41,474 nt of DNA from IMG/VR virus record IMGVR_UViG_3300006109_000018, positions 1 to 41,474 of that record. One strand, given 5' to 3'. Below, one piece after another: positions 23,708 to 30,778 of the stretch. Under the pieces are notes generated by a model. The model had not been told where the DNA came from, did no database searches, and worked only from the letters and a program-made list of their open reading frames with translations. The translations under genes and the position numbers were made by a program. This stretch comes from a virus. Each line of letters begins with the position of its first letter. Positions within the stretch are counted from its first letter, which is position 1.

Positions 23708-24592
23708 ATGGCATCTTCAATTAACGCTTCAACTTCTGGCGCTGGTGGAGTCATCACCTCGGCAGACAATAGCGGAATCTTAAATATCCAGACTGCTGGT
23801 ACAACTGCAGTCACAGTAGACGCTAGTCAAAATGTAGGTATTGGTACTGCTAGTCCATCAGGAAGAAATGGCTCTAACAGAGTTCTTCAAGTTAGTACCG
23901 CAAATGAACCTGAAATTAAAATAGCAACTACTGGTGCAGGACAAAATGCATGGTTATCTTTTTCCCCAACTGCTAGTTCAGGCGATGCTTGGATTTCCAA
24001 TATTGTTGCTGGAAGTAATTTAATATTTGCCAATGGTGGATATACGACAGAACGGATGCGTATTGACTCTAGTGGTAATTTGTTGGTTGGTACTACAAGT
24101 CAAATTTTATCAAATACAAAGTTTAACCTTTCTAGTTCACAAGGGACTGCCTTAGGTAGTATGGGGTTTGTAAACACAGCACAACCTTCTAGAAAATGGC
24201 AAATTGGTCCTGATAATACTGGAAATTTTGTTGTTTTTAATGACTCAGCTACTGGTGTTTATATTGGTTATGGTGGAACATCATGGATTTCGTATTCAGA
24301 CGAACGCTTAAAAACTGATTTGAAACCTATTGAAAATGCAATAGAAAAAGTTGCATCATTACGTTCTGTTACAGGTCGTTATAAAACTGATGATGAAAGC
24401 AAAAGTCGTGCATTTTTAATTGCTCAAGATTTGCAAAAAGTATTGCCTGAATCTGTGGATGATAGCAACCCAGATAAATTGGGTGTTCAATACACCGATG
24501 TTATTCCACTTCTTGTAGCATCAATTAAAGAACAACAAGCCATCATCACTCAATTACAAGCCGATGTTGCAGCATTAAAAGGAACTAAATAA
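23708..24592 (+). CDS. Fibre with C-terminal S74 intramolecular chaperone domain
   Basis: 294 aa. The N-terminal fibre part (GVITSADNSGILNIQTAGTT, VDASQNVGIGTASP) is followed by an A/T-rich-coded middle and a typical peptidase S74 domain from about residue 195: SYSDERLKTDLKPIENAIEK, YKTDDESKSRAFLIAQDLQK, VLPE, VQYTDVIPLLVASIKEQQA. This domain helps trimerise the fibre and then cuts itself off; the Ser of SDERLK and the Lys three residues after its Asp-Glu form the expected catalytic pair. The C-terminal coiled coil (IITQLQADVAALKGTK) is usual for the family. Confidence 0.88.
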   Translation: MASSINASTSGAGGVITSADNSGILNIQTAGTTAVTVDASQNVGIGTASPSGRNGSNRVLQVSTANEPEIKIATTGAGQNAWLSFSPTASSGDAWISNIVAGSNLIFANGGYTTERMRIDSSGNLLVGTTSQILSNTKFNLSSSQGTALGSMGFVNTAQPSRKWQIGPDNTGNFVVFNDSATGVYIGYGGTSWISYSDERLKTDLKPIENAIEKVASLRSVTGRYKTDDESKSRAFLIAQDLQKVLPESVDDSNPDKLGVQYTDVIPLLVASIKEQQAIITQLQADVAALKGTK

Positions 24593-24593
24593 T

Positions 24594-25142
24594 ATGAGCT
24601 CAATCGTAATCTCAGGAGATACTAGCGGGGTAGTGAACTTAACTGTTCCTGCCGTAGCTGGTTCCAACACCGCAACCCTTCCTGCTGCTACTGGTACTGT
24701 AATGGTGTCAGGTAATATGCCAGCGTTTAGTGCTTATCAAAGCACATTGCAATCTATTTCAACAGGAACAGCAACAAAATTACAATTTCAAACTAAAGAA
24801 TATGATACAAATTCTTATTTTGATGCTTCTACAAATTATAGATTTACACCTTTAATTGCTGGCTATTATTATATTAGTGCAAGTGTTGGCTGGTCTGGTG
24901 GATTGACTAATGAAACATATATTAGTATTTATAAAAATGGTTCTGAATATAAAAGATTACAAGACATTGGAAGCACAACAGGTGGTGGCATAGGTTCTTT
25001 TTCAGGCGGTTCTTTAGTTTATTTTAATGGTTCTACTGATTATGTAGAAATATATGCGGCTCAATATACTGGTGGCTCAAAAAATACAGGCGCATCTTCT
25101 ACAAATACTTGGATTAATGGTTCTTTAATGAGGACAGCATAA
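24594..25142 (+). CDS. C1q/TNF-like adhesin tip protein
   Basis: 182 aa. The N-terminal segment (GDTSGVVNLTVPAVAGSNTA, LPAATGTVM) is a common fibre attachment motif. Residues about 50-182 (STGTATKLQFQTKEYDTNSY, FTPLIAGYYYISASVGWSGG, YISIYKNGSEYKRL) resemble a jelly-roll C1q/TNF-type trimeric domain, with the F.p..aGyY.i.a.v and i..ykNG signature. Codons of the tip are much richer in A/T than those of the N-terminus, suggesting a swapped receptor-binding module. Confidence 0.78.
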   Translation: MSSIVISGDTSGVVNLTVPAVAGSNTATLPAATGTVMVSGNMPAFSAYQSTLQSISTGTATKLQFQTKEYDTNSYFDASTNYRFTPLIAGYYYISASVGWSGGLTNETYISIYKNGSEYKRLQDIGSTTGGGIGSFSGGSLVYFNGSTDYVEIYAAQYTGGSKNTGASSTNTWINGSLMRTA

Positions 25143-25143
25143 A

Positions 25144-25305
25144 ATGACATTATTTGAAAAAATTATGGCTTTATATCCTAGTCTTACACAAAAAGATTTT
25201 ATGACTGTAATCACACTTCAAAACGATTCAGACGGCAAAGGCGACTACATTGCTAAATGGGAACATCCTACACTAGCTAAACCTACAGCGGAGCAACTTA
25301 AATGA
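25144..25305 (+). CDS. XkdW-like small tail-fibre-region protein
   Basis: 53 aa, MTLFEKIMALYPSLTQKDFM ... DSDGKGDYIAKWEHPTLAKP, ending TAEQLK. The YP.L...DF...I.LQ.DsDGkGdYI.kW.HP..pkPT.eQL pattern matches the small XkdW family found in tail-fibre operons. It starts 1 nt after the preceding stop and its own stop overlaps the next ATG (ATGA). The role is probably in fibre attachment or assembly, but is not established here. Confidence 0.75.
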   Translation: MTLFEKIMALYPSLTQKDFMTVITLQNDSDGKGDYIAKWEHPTLAKPTAEQLK

Positions 25306-25823
25306 GCATAACATTAGGCGGGACAAACCCCGCAGTCACATTCCCTGACGGGACTATTCAGAATACAGCAGCGGTTGTAAATGGATCAGTACCATACTCA
25401 GTATTGCCCACTGGTAGCGTATTGCAAGTGGTTCAAGCAACAACATCAACTCCAGCTTCCACTACTAGCGGATATATTACAACTGGTTTAAGCGTTTCTA
25501 TTACTCCAAAATTTTCCACTAGCAAAATACTTGTTATTGCTGGCATGAATGGTCTATACAACAATCAAGGAAGCGGAGTAGGCGTTGGTCTTGCTGTTTA
25601 TCGAAATACAACATTAATTCAACAAAATGCCGTATATACAAGTTATTTAAATTTATCTAATGCTTGTATTACATCTGCACCAGTTATGGCTTTGGATTCT
25701 CCAGCAACTACTTCAGCAACTACATATTCTATTTATTTTGCTAGAAACGGCAATGCTGGTACTACATCAGTACAAATAAATAACGATACTTCAATAATTA
25801 CAGTAATGGAGATTGCAGGATGA
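25302..25823 (+). CDS. C1q/TNF-like adhesin tip protein
   Basis: 173 aa. N-terminal fibre motif (ITLGGTNPAVTFPDGTIQNT) followed by VLQVVQATTSTPASTTSGYI, TGLSVSITPKFSTSKILVIA, GMNG and LAVYRNTTLIQQNAV, ending TSIITVMEIAG. This is a pattern I recall from phage fibre tips: a single beta jelly-roll domain. As in 24594-25142, the start has balanced base composition while the tip is A/T-rich, suggesting modular exchange. Overlaps both neighbours by 4 nt. Confidence 0.78.
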   Translation: MSITLGGTNPAVTFPDGTIQNTAAVVNGSVPYSVLPTGSVLQVVQATTSTPASTTSGYITTGLSVSITPKFSTSKILVIAGMNGLYNNQGSGVGVGLAVYRNTTLIQQNAVYTSYLNLSNACITSAPVMALDSPATTSATTYSIYFARNGNAGTTSVQINNDTSIITVMEIAG

Positions 25824-26068
25824 TTAATTTACACACAGCTATTTATGCACTTGACCCAGCAATCGTTACTATTCGTGGCGAAGTTGCTTATGACAAAGAC
25901 GAAAATGAAGTGTCTTATGACATGGCTGCTGCACAAGCCAAACTAGTAGAATTACAAGATGCCGAAACTGCTGCCCAAGAAGCTGCCGTAGCTGCTAAAC
26001 AGTCTGCTATGGACAAACTGGCTAAGCTAGGTTTAACACAGGCTGAAGTAGCTGCTTTGATTGGCTAA
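25820..26068 (+). CDS. Small 82-aa fibre-operon protein
   Basis: MINLHTAIYALDPAIVTIRG...YDMAAAQAKLVELQDAETAA...LTQAEVAALIG. A short beta N-terminus (YALDPAIVTIRGEVAYDKDE) and a long Ala-rich helix, ending with a small helical hairpin. This layout is frequent in short proteins at the end of phage fibre operons (tail-fibre assembly type). It overlaps the preceding stop by 4 nt and is the last gene before a terminator hairpin. Confidence 0.74.
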   Translation: MINLHTAIYALDPAIVTIRGEVAYDKDENEVSYDMAAAQAKLVELQDAETAAQEAAVAAKQSAMDKLAKLGLTQAEVAALIG

Positions 26069-26090
26069 ATAGCAACACCCGTGACGCAAT

Positions 26091-26121
26091 AAGACAGACA
26101 GCCTAACCCGCTGTCTGTCTT
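26091..26121 (+). terminator. Hairpin terminator after the fibre operon
   Basis: A perfect 12-bp stem (AAGACAGACAGC at 26091-26102 pairing with GCTGTCTGTCTT at 26110-26121) and a 7-nt loop. The T-run after it is weak, so termination may be partial. It separates the fibre operon from the lysis cassette. Confidence 0.75.
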
Positions 26122-26158
26122 CCCATACCCATAATAATTATAAACCCGGGACCTCAAC

Positions 26159-26389
26159 GTGGATTTACAAACTCTTATCAACACTATATTACCCCTTATC
26201 TGTGTCGCGTGTGGTTGGTTCTGTAAAGAGCTATGGACGGCGGTTCAGGTTCTTAAACTTGACCTACACGACCTTCGCACCCATATTGCTGAGAACTATG
26301 TCCACAAAGACGATTTCTCTGACCGCTGGGAAGAAGTATTAAAAGCTGTCCATCGCATTGAGGACAAGCTAGACGACCTAAGAGACTAA
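26159..26389 (+). CDS. Putative holin or lysis-cassette membrane protein
   Basis: 76 aa with a GTG start at 26159 (ribosome binding site GGGAC). One hydrophobic N-terminal segment (LQTLINTILPLICVACGWFC) is followed by a charged helical cytoplasmic part (LKLDLHDLRTHIAENYVHKD, ending RIEDKLDDLRD). This one-membrane-helix plus coiled-coil form resembles small phage proteins next to holins. It is the first gene of the lysis cassette and overlaps the next start by 1 nt. Holin or holin-regulator role inferred from position. Confidence 0.66.
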   Translation: MDLQTLINTILPLICVACGWFCKELWTAVQVLKLDLHDLRTHIAENYVHKDDFSDRWEEVLKAVHRIEDKLDDLRD

Positions 26390-26610
26390 TGAACACCATT
26401 ATCAAACAGCTACTCACCGGCAAGGACAACGAGACCTACGACCTAGGCCGTGTCGCCTGGCTCATAGGTTTGGTTGCTGTAATCGGCGTGGCTGCTTACG
26501 AAATGATACACGGCAATGTCAGCTTGCGTGAACTAGCTGAATCTATTGGCATTGTGTCCGGCGCAAGTGGTGTTTCGATCATGGCCAAAAAAGAGACAGA
26601 GCCGCAGTGA
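26389..26610 (+). CDS. Putative holin
   Basis: 73 aa, MNTIIKQLLTGKDNETYDLG, then a membrane helix (VAWLIGLVAVIGVAAYEMIH) and a second weaker hydrophobic stretch (LRELAESIGIVSGASGVSIM) before a charged tail (AKKETEPQ). Size, one or two membrane segments and place immediately before the spanins and endolysin fit a holin, the protein that times lysis by opening the inner membrane. No family name is certain. Confidence 0.7.
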   Translation: MNTIIKQLLTGKDNETYDLGRVAWLIGLVAVIGVAAYEMIHGNVSLRELAESIGIVSGASGVSIMAKKETEPQ

Positions 26611-27158
26611 TCTACCTTCTTTACATCATTTTAGTACCCATCAGCCTGGCTGTTACCCTATTAGCCGTATTGCTAGCCCCCATACTGCCCCTCTTTGCCT
26701 CGCAGCAAGAAGGGTGGAATGATAATCATTCTCAGTACGGCATGGGGCCTAGATTGCCTAATTGGCTGTCTTGGTTTATGACACCGGATAATAGCCTAGA
26801 TGGTGATGCAGCTTTTTACCTGTTAAACCCGCCATCTTACCTTTCACAGGTAAAATGGCTATTACGCAATCCGGCGTATAGTTTTGCACTACACTATTTT
26901 ATTCCCAATAATGCTGCCGTCTTTAATGGTGACAATCTAATTAAGGATAATGACAATGCAAAAGAAGGATGGCTTTTGGTCCGCGCTAACGGACTCTTTC
27001 AGTTTGTTTGGATTAGGCATATACCTAGCACTACTCGTTGTATTATGTTTAATCTCGGCTGGAATATTCGTGCATTGGTTGATCCGAATGTGAGCCCCAA
27101 ACCTAGCCCATATCAGGCTACCTTTGTGTTCTCACCACGTATCTCGGGGTTTAGATAA
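26607..27158 (+). CDS. Hypothetical membrane protein in the lysis cassette, 183 aa
   Basis: GTG start overlapping the previous stop (GTGA). The N-terminus is a long hydrophobic segment (IYLLYIILVPISLAVTLLAV, LLAPILPLF), followed by a soluble domain with WNDNHSQYGMGPRLPNWLSW, DNSLDGDAAFYLLNPPSYLS, WLLRNPAYSFALHYF and WLLVRANGLFQFVWI. The NPaY.f...f aromatic motif and size fit an uncharacterised family I recall beside spanins in betaproteobacterial phages. Membrane-anchored, function unknown. Confidence 0.75.
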   Translation: MIYLLYIILVPISLAVTLLAVLLAPILPLFASQQEGWNDNHSQYGMGPRLPNWLSWFMTPDNSLDGDAAFYLLNPPSYLSQVKWLLRNPAYSFALHYFIPNNAAVFNGDNLIKDNDNAKEGWLLVRANGLFQFVWIRHIPSTTRCIMFNLGWNIRALVDPNVSPKPSPYQATFVFSPRISGFR

Positions 27159-27631
27159 TGTGGAAAATACTTCTAAGCGGTATTAGTGGAGTCTACCTAT
27201 ACATCACCATTGCATCCTTGTCTATTGTGGCAGGTGGCTATGTGGGTTATAGCTGGACTTCAGACTATTACATTGCTAAAATAGAAAAGGCAAACGAACT
27301 AGCATTAAAGGAAAAAGATGACATTGAGCAAAAAGGTGACCAGCTGGTTGTGCAGTATATTGACCAAATTACCAAAGTATCAAATCACAATGCCGATCTA
27401 CAAAAACAAATCACTTTGGCTGTTGGGTCTAATCGGTGTGCTATTAGCAACGGCTTTGTGCGGGTGTTCAACGCCAGTGCGACTGGTGAGGCCTCAGCCC
27501 CCAGCAGCCTTGATGGTACCGCCAGCACCATTGACACAGCTACCCTCCTCTCCATTGCCATCGAAAACAACGAAAAATACCGCAAACTAGCGGATCAATT
27601 GACCCAACTACAGGCATTTGAATCACAATAA
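27158..27631 (+). CDS. i-spanin (Rz-like)
   Basis: 157 aa. N-terminal inner-membrane anchor (ITIASLSIVAGGYVGYSW, about 17-34) followed by a periplasmic coiled coil (KIEKANELALKEKDDIEQKG ... HNADLQKQI), then SNRCAISNGFVRVFNASATG, a segment typical of Rz proteins, and a helical end. With the nested Rz1 it would fuse inner and outer membranes at the last step of lysis. A second lysis gene is encoded inside it in the +1 frame. Confidence 0.85.
   Translation: MWKILLSGISGVYLYITIASLSIVAGGYVGYSWTSDYYIAKIEKANELALKEKDDIEQKGDQLVVQYIDQITKVSNHNADLQKQITLAVGSNRCAISNGFVRVFNASATGEASAPSSLDGTASTIDTATLLSIAIENNEKYRKLADQLTQLQAFESQ
27390..27590 (+). CDS. o-spanin (Rz1-like lipoprotein) nested in Rz
   Basis: 66 aa from the ATG at 27390. 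Signal peptide MPIYKNKSLWLLGLIGVLLA, then TALCGC with the lipobox Cys at residue 26 (LCG|C), followed by a Pro-rich mature part (STPVRLVRPQPPAALMVPPA). It lies completely within the Rz gene in another frame, the classical nested arrangement. An outer-membrane lipoprotein that pairs with the i-spanin. A longer frame from 27318 would spoil the signal peptide and is not favoured. Confidence 0.88.
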   Translation: MPIYKNKSLWLLGLIGVLLATALCGCSTPVRLVRPQPPAALMVPPAPLTQLPSSPLPSKTTKNTAN

Positions 27632-27647
27632 ACCCCAATTTGAGCCC

Positions 27648-27656
27648 TGTTATAAT
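27648..27656 (+). promoter_or_regulatory. Extended -10 promoter before the endolysin
   Basis: TGTTATAAT at 27648-27656 is an exact extended -10 element (TGnTATAAT) without a good -35. Start of transcription near 27663 would give a short leader with an AAGGAG ribosome binding site before the ATG at 27678. It resembles a host sigma-70 promoter, unlike the phage elements. Confidence 0.55.
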
Positions 27657-27677
27657 GGCACAGAGTAAGGAGTAAAA

Positions 27678-28199
27678 ATGAAAAAAGTAGTCGCTGTAGC
27701 ATTATGGCTGTTAGGTAGTTTTGCAATAATTCACTTTACAGACCGATTTACCCAGATTGAAGAAAACATTATGGCAATCGCTAAATCCACCCTAGACTTT
27801 ATCATCAAAGAAGAAGGCTCCCGTAATAAAGCCTATAAAGACTCTAAGGGTCTGCTTACCATTGGTGTAGGCCATTTAATCAAGGCAGACGAGCCTCACC
27901 TAAAAGACGCCGTTCTTACTGACGAGCAGGTAGAAGACCTCCTTAGAAGCGATTTAAAGTGGTGTAGCGAGGCCGTAGAGAGCTCGGTGAAGGTATCCCT
28001 TAGCCAGAACCAATACGACGCCCTATACAGCCTTTGTTTTAATCTTGGGGCCACAAATTTTAAAAAATCCACTGTTGTTAAAAAAATTAACGAGAATGAC
28101 TTAAAAGGAGCTGCAGACGCTTTTTTAATGTGGAACAAACCTGCTGTATTACAAAAACGCAGGGAACGTGAAAGAGCATTGTTTTTAAGTGGTATTTAA
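27678..28199 (+). CDS. SAR endolysin (GH24 lysozyme)
   Basis: 173-aa muramidase. N-terminal signal-arrest-release segment (VVAVALWLLGSFAIIHF, about 4-20). The catalytic triad E46-x8-D55-x5-T61 in KEEGSRNKAYKDSKGLLTIG has the spacing of T4 lysozyme (E11, D20, T26). Then GVGHLI, SLSQNQYDALYSLCFNLGA and a C-terminal MWNKPAVLQKRRERERALFL. It cuts peptidoglycan after release from the membrane. The ribosome binding site AAGGAG is strong; an internal Met32 could give a cytosolic form. Its last codons are duplicated at the end of the following homing endonuclease gene (see 28165-28198). Confidence 0.92.
   Translation: MKKVVAVALWLLGSFAIIHFTDRFTQIEENIMAIAKSTLDFIIKEEGSRNKAYKDSKGLLTIGVGHLIKADEPHLKDAVLTDEQVEDLLRSDLKWCSEAVESSVKVSLSQNQYDALYSLCFNLGATNFKKSTVVKKINENDLKGAADAFLMWNKPAVLQKRRERERALFLSGI
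28165..28198 (+). repeat. Duplicated endolysin 3' end, copy 1 (recoded)
   Basis: The 34 bp coding the tail RERALFLSGI match 28760-28793 at 29 of 34 positions. Every difference within the shared codons is synonymous (GCA/GCG, TTG/CTA, AGT/AGC, GGT/GGA). The flanking 5' codons are also similar at protein level (KRRERER versus NRRKRER). Confidence 0.9.
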
Positions 28200-28200
28200 T

Positions 28201-28794
28201 ATGCAACATTACGTTTATGCTCATACTAAACCAGACGGCACTATTTTTTATATTGGAAAAGGTAGCAATAAAAGGGCGTATCAAAAAACGGGAAGAAATC
28301 CACACTGGCATAACGTTGTTAATAAATATGGGTATTCTGTTGTCATTTTAGCTGACCAATTAACAGAAGTTGAAGCATTTAAAGAGGAAATTGATTTAAT
28401 TAAACATTTTAATGTTTTTGGATTTTTGGTAAATAAAACGTTAGGTGGTGAGGGAATTTCTGGGGCTAAACTACCAAAATGGCAACAAGAACGGGTAACC
28501 AAAGGTGTTCATCACACACAAACAAAAGAATATAGTCAAAAAAGAAAATCAATACAAAAAATTGCTGTTTTAAATGGTTCATGGATTTCCCCAATGCTTA
28601 ATCCAGAATACGCAAAAAAGCAATCAGAAACAAAGAAAAATGCTGAATTAATAACCTGCCCAAAATGCAAATTAACAAAAAAGAAAGGGTCTAATATGAC
28701 AAGATACCATTTTGATAATTGCAAACAGTATTTAAGCAAAGCCACAAAAAATAGAAGAAAACGTGAAAGAGCGCTATTTTTAAGCGGAATTTAG
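28201..28794 (+). CDS. GIY-YIG homing endonuclease with C-terminal endolysin-tail graft
   Basis: 197 aa from the ATG at 28201, which directly follows the endolysin stop. The GIY-YIG domain has YVYAH, FYIGKG, Arg25 (SNKRAYQ) and the Glu helix (LTEVEAFKEEIDLIKHF), then NKTLGGEGISGAK. NUMOD-like repeats and a Zn-finger-like end (ITCPKCKLTKKKGSNMTRYH, then FDNC) follow. The final residues RKRERALFLSGI copy the end of the endolysin (RERERALFLSGI). The A/T-rich codon use fits a mobile gene. No Shine-Dalgarno is visible; translation may be coupled to the endolysin. Its stop codon TAG is part of promoter element 5. Confidence 0.9.
   Translation: MQHYVYAHTKPDGTIFYIGKGSNKRAYQKTGRNPHWHNVVNKYGYSVVILADQLTEVEAFKEEIDLIKHFNVFGFLVNKTLGGEGISGAKLPKWQQERVTKGVHHTQTKEYSQKRKSIQKIAVLNGSWISPMLNPEYAKKQSETKKNAELITCPKCKLTKKKGSNMTRYHFDNCKQYLSKATKNRRKRERALFLSGI
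28760..28793 (+). repeat. Duplicated endolysin 3' end, copy 2 (probably ancestral)
   Basis: Second copy of the RERALFLSGI coding segment, now the 3' end of the GIY-YIG gene. Because it abuts promoter element 5 directly, as the ancestral endolysin end would have, this is probably the original and 28165-28198 the copy brought or created at insertion. Confidence 0.85.
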
Positions 28795-28822
28795 GGCGTA
28801 AACGCTTGATTTAGCGTATTAG
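28791..28822 (+). promoter_or_regulatory. Phage promoter element 5 (AGGGCG-N18-TATTAG)
   Basis: TTAGGGCG at 28791-28798 and TATTAG at 28817-28822, 24 nt start to start. It overlaps the stop codon of the GIY-YIG gene. The next ATG (28853) is 30 nt downstream with a GGGAC ribosome binding site, so this transcript has a normal leader. It drives the head-completion/nozzle region. Confidence 0.8.
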
Positions 28823-28852
28823 TAGATATAGGAATAACCTACAGGGACAGAA

Positions 28853-29542
28853 ATGGACGATTTTAAAAAACTACCAAAAATGCAATGTTTTAAAAAAGGC
28901 GGCTTGGTTCAGACGCAGGTAAGCAATTACACTAAGCGCGATCGTAAAGTCACTGATACTGCTGACATTGCCCAAGATAAAGCCATAGTGAAAAAGGCGA
29001 TTGCCATTCACGATAAACAAGAGCATCCTGGTGAGAAAACGGATCTGTCTACCTTGAAAAAAGGTGGCCGTGCCAAAAAGGCAGTCGGCACTGTCCGTAA
29101 ATATAAAACTGGTGGTTCAGTAGATAATGTTTATGGCGCCAAGAAAAAAGCTGGCGATCTAGATAACATCGAAAAAACCAAAGATATTAAAGCTACTAAA
29201 TTACAAAAAGGTGGCAAAGCTGTTAAGAAAATGGCTGATGGCGGTAGCACAGGTTTACAACAAGCTGCTATGCAAAATGCCCTACCTGGTGGAATTGGTC
29301 AAGGATCTGCCAATGATATGGAACGTCGTCGTATGCTGGAACGTGCCAAAAATGCTATGAAGTATCTTGGACCAGCTCAGCAATCTCAGTTTGTAAACCA
29401 AGGTGGTATGAACCCAGCACCCGCACCAGCTGCTGCGCCAGCTGCTATGCCTCCTGCTATGCCTCCTGCTGCGCCAGCCGCACCTGCAATGAAAAAGGGT
29501 GGTAAAGCTAAAAAGATGAACACTGGCGGGACTTGCTCATAA
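28853..29542 (+). CDS. Lys/Gly-rich repeat protein, hypothetical virion component
   Basis: 229 aa with several short Lys-Gly-Gly motifs ([58 protein letters not shown]), a middle Gln/Met region and a Pro/Ala-rich stretch ([20 protein letters not shown]). Strongly basic and probably disordered. Such proteins are common before head-completion genes of related phages in my memory; a DNA-binding virion protein is plausible but unproven. First gene after promoter element 5. Confidence 0.76.
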   Translation: MDDFKKLPKMQCFKKGGLVQTQVSNYTKRDRKVTDTADIAQDKAIVKKAIAIHDKQEHPGEKTDLSTLKKGGRAKKAVGTVRKYKTGGSVDNVYGAKKKAGDLDNIEKTKDIKATKLQKGGKAVKKMADGGSTGLQQAAMQNALPGGIGQGSANDMERRRMLERAKNAMKYLGPAQQSQFVNQGGMNPAPAPAAAPAAMPPAMPPAAPAAPAMKKGGKAKKMNTGGTCS

Positions 29543-29709
29543 TGCCAATCAAATCCGAACAGCAAATGAAGGCAATGTACGCCGCAGCTGCCGGCAAATC
29601 AACTCTCGGCATACCAAAGAAGGTTGGTAAAGAGTTTATTAAGGCTGGCAAGGCTAAACCCAACTTGCCCAAAACAGTAATGAAAAAGGCCGCTGGTCGC
29701 GGACGATAA
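29542..29709 (+). CDS. Small basic 55-aa protein ([20 protein letters not shown] type)
   Basis: [20 protein letters not shown], then [20 protein letters not shown] and [15 protein letters not shown]. The start overlaps the preceding stop (TAATG) and the stop lies 1 nt before the next gene. Basic, helix-rich, with an LGIPKKVG(K)EF motif that I recall from short proteins in many podovirus structural regions. Function unknown; DNA or head binding is a guess. Confidence 0.75.
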   Translation: MPIKSEQQMKAMYAAAAGKSTLGIPKKVGKEFIKAGKAKPNLPKTVMKKAAGRGR

Positions 29710-29710
29710 C

Positions 29711-30778
29711 ATGGCATACTCTGGGACGACTGGTCAAACAACAATTAATGTTGACCAACTAATTTCTTTTGCGTTTCGTGATGCTGGTAAAACCGCTGAG
29801 GAAATAACGCCAGAATATGTTAACGCTGGTAAGCAAGCCCTTTTCTACAATCTACAAAACCTATCCAATTTAGGTGTCAATCTCTGGTTACTAGAGAACC
29901 AATTGTACGGTGCTGTTACAGCACAACAGCAGTTAGTTCTTCCAAAAACTACCATTGACGTCAGAGAAGCAAACTGGGTCTACATCGTTAACTCCGCAGC
30001 GTCTAGTTATCTTCCAGTTGACAATCCACAATCCCCCACAGTATTTGATCAGAATTTAAACCAAGTTGCTACGTCAACCGTTGGCGAGAATTACTTTGGT
30101 CTGACATACCCACAGCCACAGCCAGTGTTTTATGTTGGTTTTAATGGTTATGCTGCGCCAGGTACGACAACAACTTACAACTTTGCCTATGAGGTCAGTG
30201 ATGACGGAATTACTTGGACACTGATCCAACAATTCCCAGCGACCACATTGGCTGATCGCCAGTGGGCCTATTTTAATATTAGCACCACTCCCAATCATCA
30301 GTACTACCGTTTGCGTGAGACTGTGTTGCCCACGTTCTCAATACGTCAGATTGTATTTTCTACGAGCCAACAGGTCATTCCACTAGCGCGCCTAAACCGC
30401 GACGACTACTGGAATTTGCCAAACAAACAATTTCCCTCAGTGCGCTCATTGCAGTATTGGTTTGATAGAACCATTGAGCCATCTATGTACCTCTGGCCTG
30501 TCGCAAATAACGATTTTCAGATGTTTCAGCTAGTTGTTGAAAAGCAAATGGAAGACGTTGGTTCATTGACAAACCAAATCTATGTGCCAGACCGCTGGAT
30601 TAACTCTGTGCAAGCTACATTGTCTCATCGCTTGTCTATGCAAATACCCGGCGTTGATCTTGCACGTATCCAATATTTAGAGATGCAAGCTGAAAAACAT
30701 TTTATGATAGCGAGCAACGAGGAAAGAGACAAAAGTCCGATAATGCTGACCCCTAACGTGAGTTACTACACAAGATGA
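29711..30778 (+). CDS. Head-completion (P22 gp4-like) protein with inserted beta domain
   Basis: 355 aa. The N-terminal helical part (INVDQLISFAFRDAGKTAEE, YVNAGKQALFYNLQNLSNLG) and a C-terminal part (QVIPLARLNRDDYWNLPNKQ, YWFDRTIEPSMYLWPVANN, ending SVQATLSHRLSMQIPGVDLA) form the usual head-closure fold. Between them (about 110-215) lies a Tyr/Thr-rich beta segment (YNFAYEVSDDGITWTLIQQF, NHQYYRLRE) that resembles a discoidin-like domain. The protein would sit below the portal. Assignment from pattern and position; the inserted domain is unusual. Confidence 0.72.
   Translation: MAYSGTTGQTTINVDQLISFAFRDAGKTAEEITPEYVNAGKQALFYNLQNLSNLGVNLWLLENQLYGAVTAQQQLVLPKTTIDVREANWVYIVNSAASSYLPVDNPQSPTVFDQNLNQVATSTVGENYFGLTYPQPQPVFYVGFNGYAAPGTTTTYNFAYEVSDDGITWTLIQQFPATTLADRQWAYFNISTTPNHQYYRLRETVLPTFSIRQIVFSTSQQVIPLARLNRDDYWNLPNKQFPSVRSLQYWFDRTIEPSMYLWPVANNDFQMFQLVVEKQMEDVGSLTNQIYVPDRWINSVQATLSHRLSMQIPGVDLARIQYLEMQAEKHFMIASNEERDKSPIMLTPNVSYYTR

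Noticed and set aside
28165-28793. Group I intron in the endolysin gene
   Set aside because: The endolysin frame is complete upstream, the inserted 0.6 kb is entirely filled by the GIY-YIG frame with no room for a ribozyme core, and the tail is duplicated, not split.
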